A DNA stretch of 39,808 nucleotides from Treponema sp. (GTDB lineage Bacteria; Spirochaetota; Spirochaetia; Treponematales; Breznakiellaceae): contig WRIX01000012.1 in the NCBI GenBank assembly GCA_009782495.1, forward strand, positions 1 through 39,808, read 5' to 3'. Below are positions 39,796-39,808 of the stretch, in pieces. Below the pieces are notes generated by a model. That model worked only from the letters and a program-made list of their open reading frames with translations. It did not search any database and was not told the DNA's origin. Made by a program: the position numbers and the translations under genes. Numbering within the stretch: position 1 is the stretch's first letter; every line of letters begins with the position of its first letter.

Positions 39796-39808
39796 ATGAT
39801 TATTTTTT
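39796..39808 (+). CDS. start of a downstream ORF, probable toxin gene (cut by window edge)
   Basis: ATG-ATT-ATT-TTT begins 2 nt after the antitoxin stop, with only four codons visible. Position alone suggests a toxin partner. No family can be assigned, and the ribosome site is weak. Confidence 0.35.

Overview
The window looks like a piece of a host-associated Treponema-type spirochete chromosome of moderate GC. The clues are flagellar export chaperones (FliS and an FlgN-like protein), a UPF0164/FadL-like outer-membrane protein, many spirochete-style signal peptides and lipoproteins, a PilZ protein with an N-terminal extension, and an HD-GYP protein. No rRNA, tRNA, CRISPR array, prophage or intact insertion sequence was seen. 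Genes are tightly packed. Many neighbours overlap by ATGA, and convergent partners meet with almost no spacer.

Layout. 1-2191: end of an HD-GYP phosphodiesterase, then on the other strand a response regulator followed by a FIST-like protein. 2242-2913: a strikingly AT-rich nucleotidyltransferase-fold gene, probably acquired by transfer. 2914-3489: a gene-free stretch with a 21-bp tandem repeat, perfect palindromes and a 'cacggag' inverted repeat. 3490-6686: DNA-repair operon xseA-xseB-mutL. 6822-9187: DUF4912 protein plus a GH57 glucan-branching-type protein, convergent with a UPF0164 barrel gene (9190-10497). 10607-18699: a large envelope-signalling module made of an exported repeat protein (1018 aa), a 1536-aa beta-propeller/HAMP/SpoIIE phosphatase and a small helical protein. 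18745-20846 (minus): a PilZ protein plus a TPR protein carrying a perfect 123-bp internal duplication. 20913-25980: a hypothetical protein, an LGFP-like lipoprotein, a GH73-type glucosaminidase, an exported protein and aspS. 26010-27130: a split chromate-transporter pair. 27114-30294 (minus): a membrane sensor with a long acidic tail, coupled to an N-terminally short radical SAM protein. 30410-32538: hflX, fliS (behind a sigma-28 promoter) and an flgN-like gene. 32651-35383: two paralogous lipoproteins (the second frameshifted) and a trypsin-like protease with a C-terminal beta-barrel-like region. 35361-39442: recQ, radC and pgi. 39516-39808: promoter and AbrB/MazE-type antitoxin of a toxin-antitoxin pair cut by the window edge.

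How it fits together. Core functions are mismatch and single-strand repair (xseAB, mutL, recQ, radC), translation and ribosome rescue (aspS, hflX), central carbon and glucan metabolism (pgi, GH57) and flagellar assembly. Cyclic-di-GMP signalling is represented at both ends of the pathway, by the HD-GYP hydrolase and a PilZ receptor with both binding motifs intact. The most distinctive content is the set of envelope systems that are not explained by known pathways (10607-18699, 28297-30294 and 32651-35383). At the RNA and DNA level the main oddities are a covarying hairpin that wraps the Shine-Dalgarno sequence of two unrelated genes, a terminator embedded in recQ coding DNA, and several TATAAT-N6-ATG starts that suggest leaderless mRNAs.

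All family assignments come from motif recognition by eye. No search was run.
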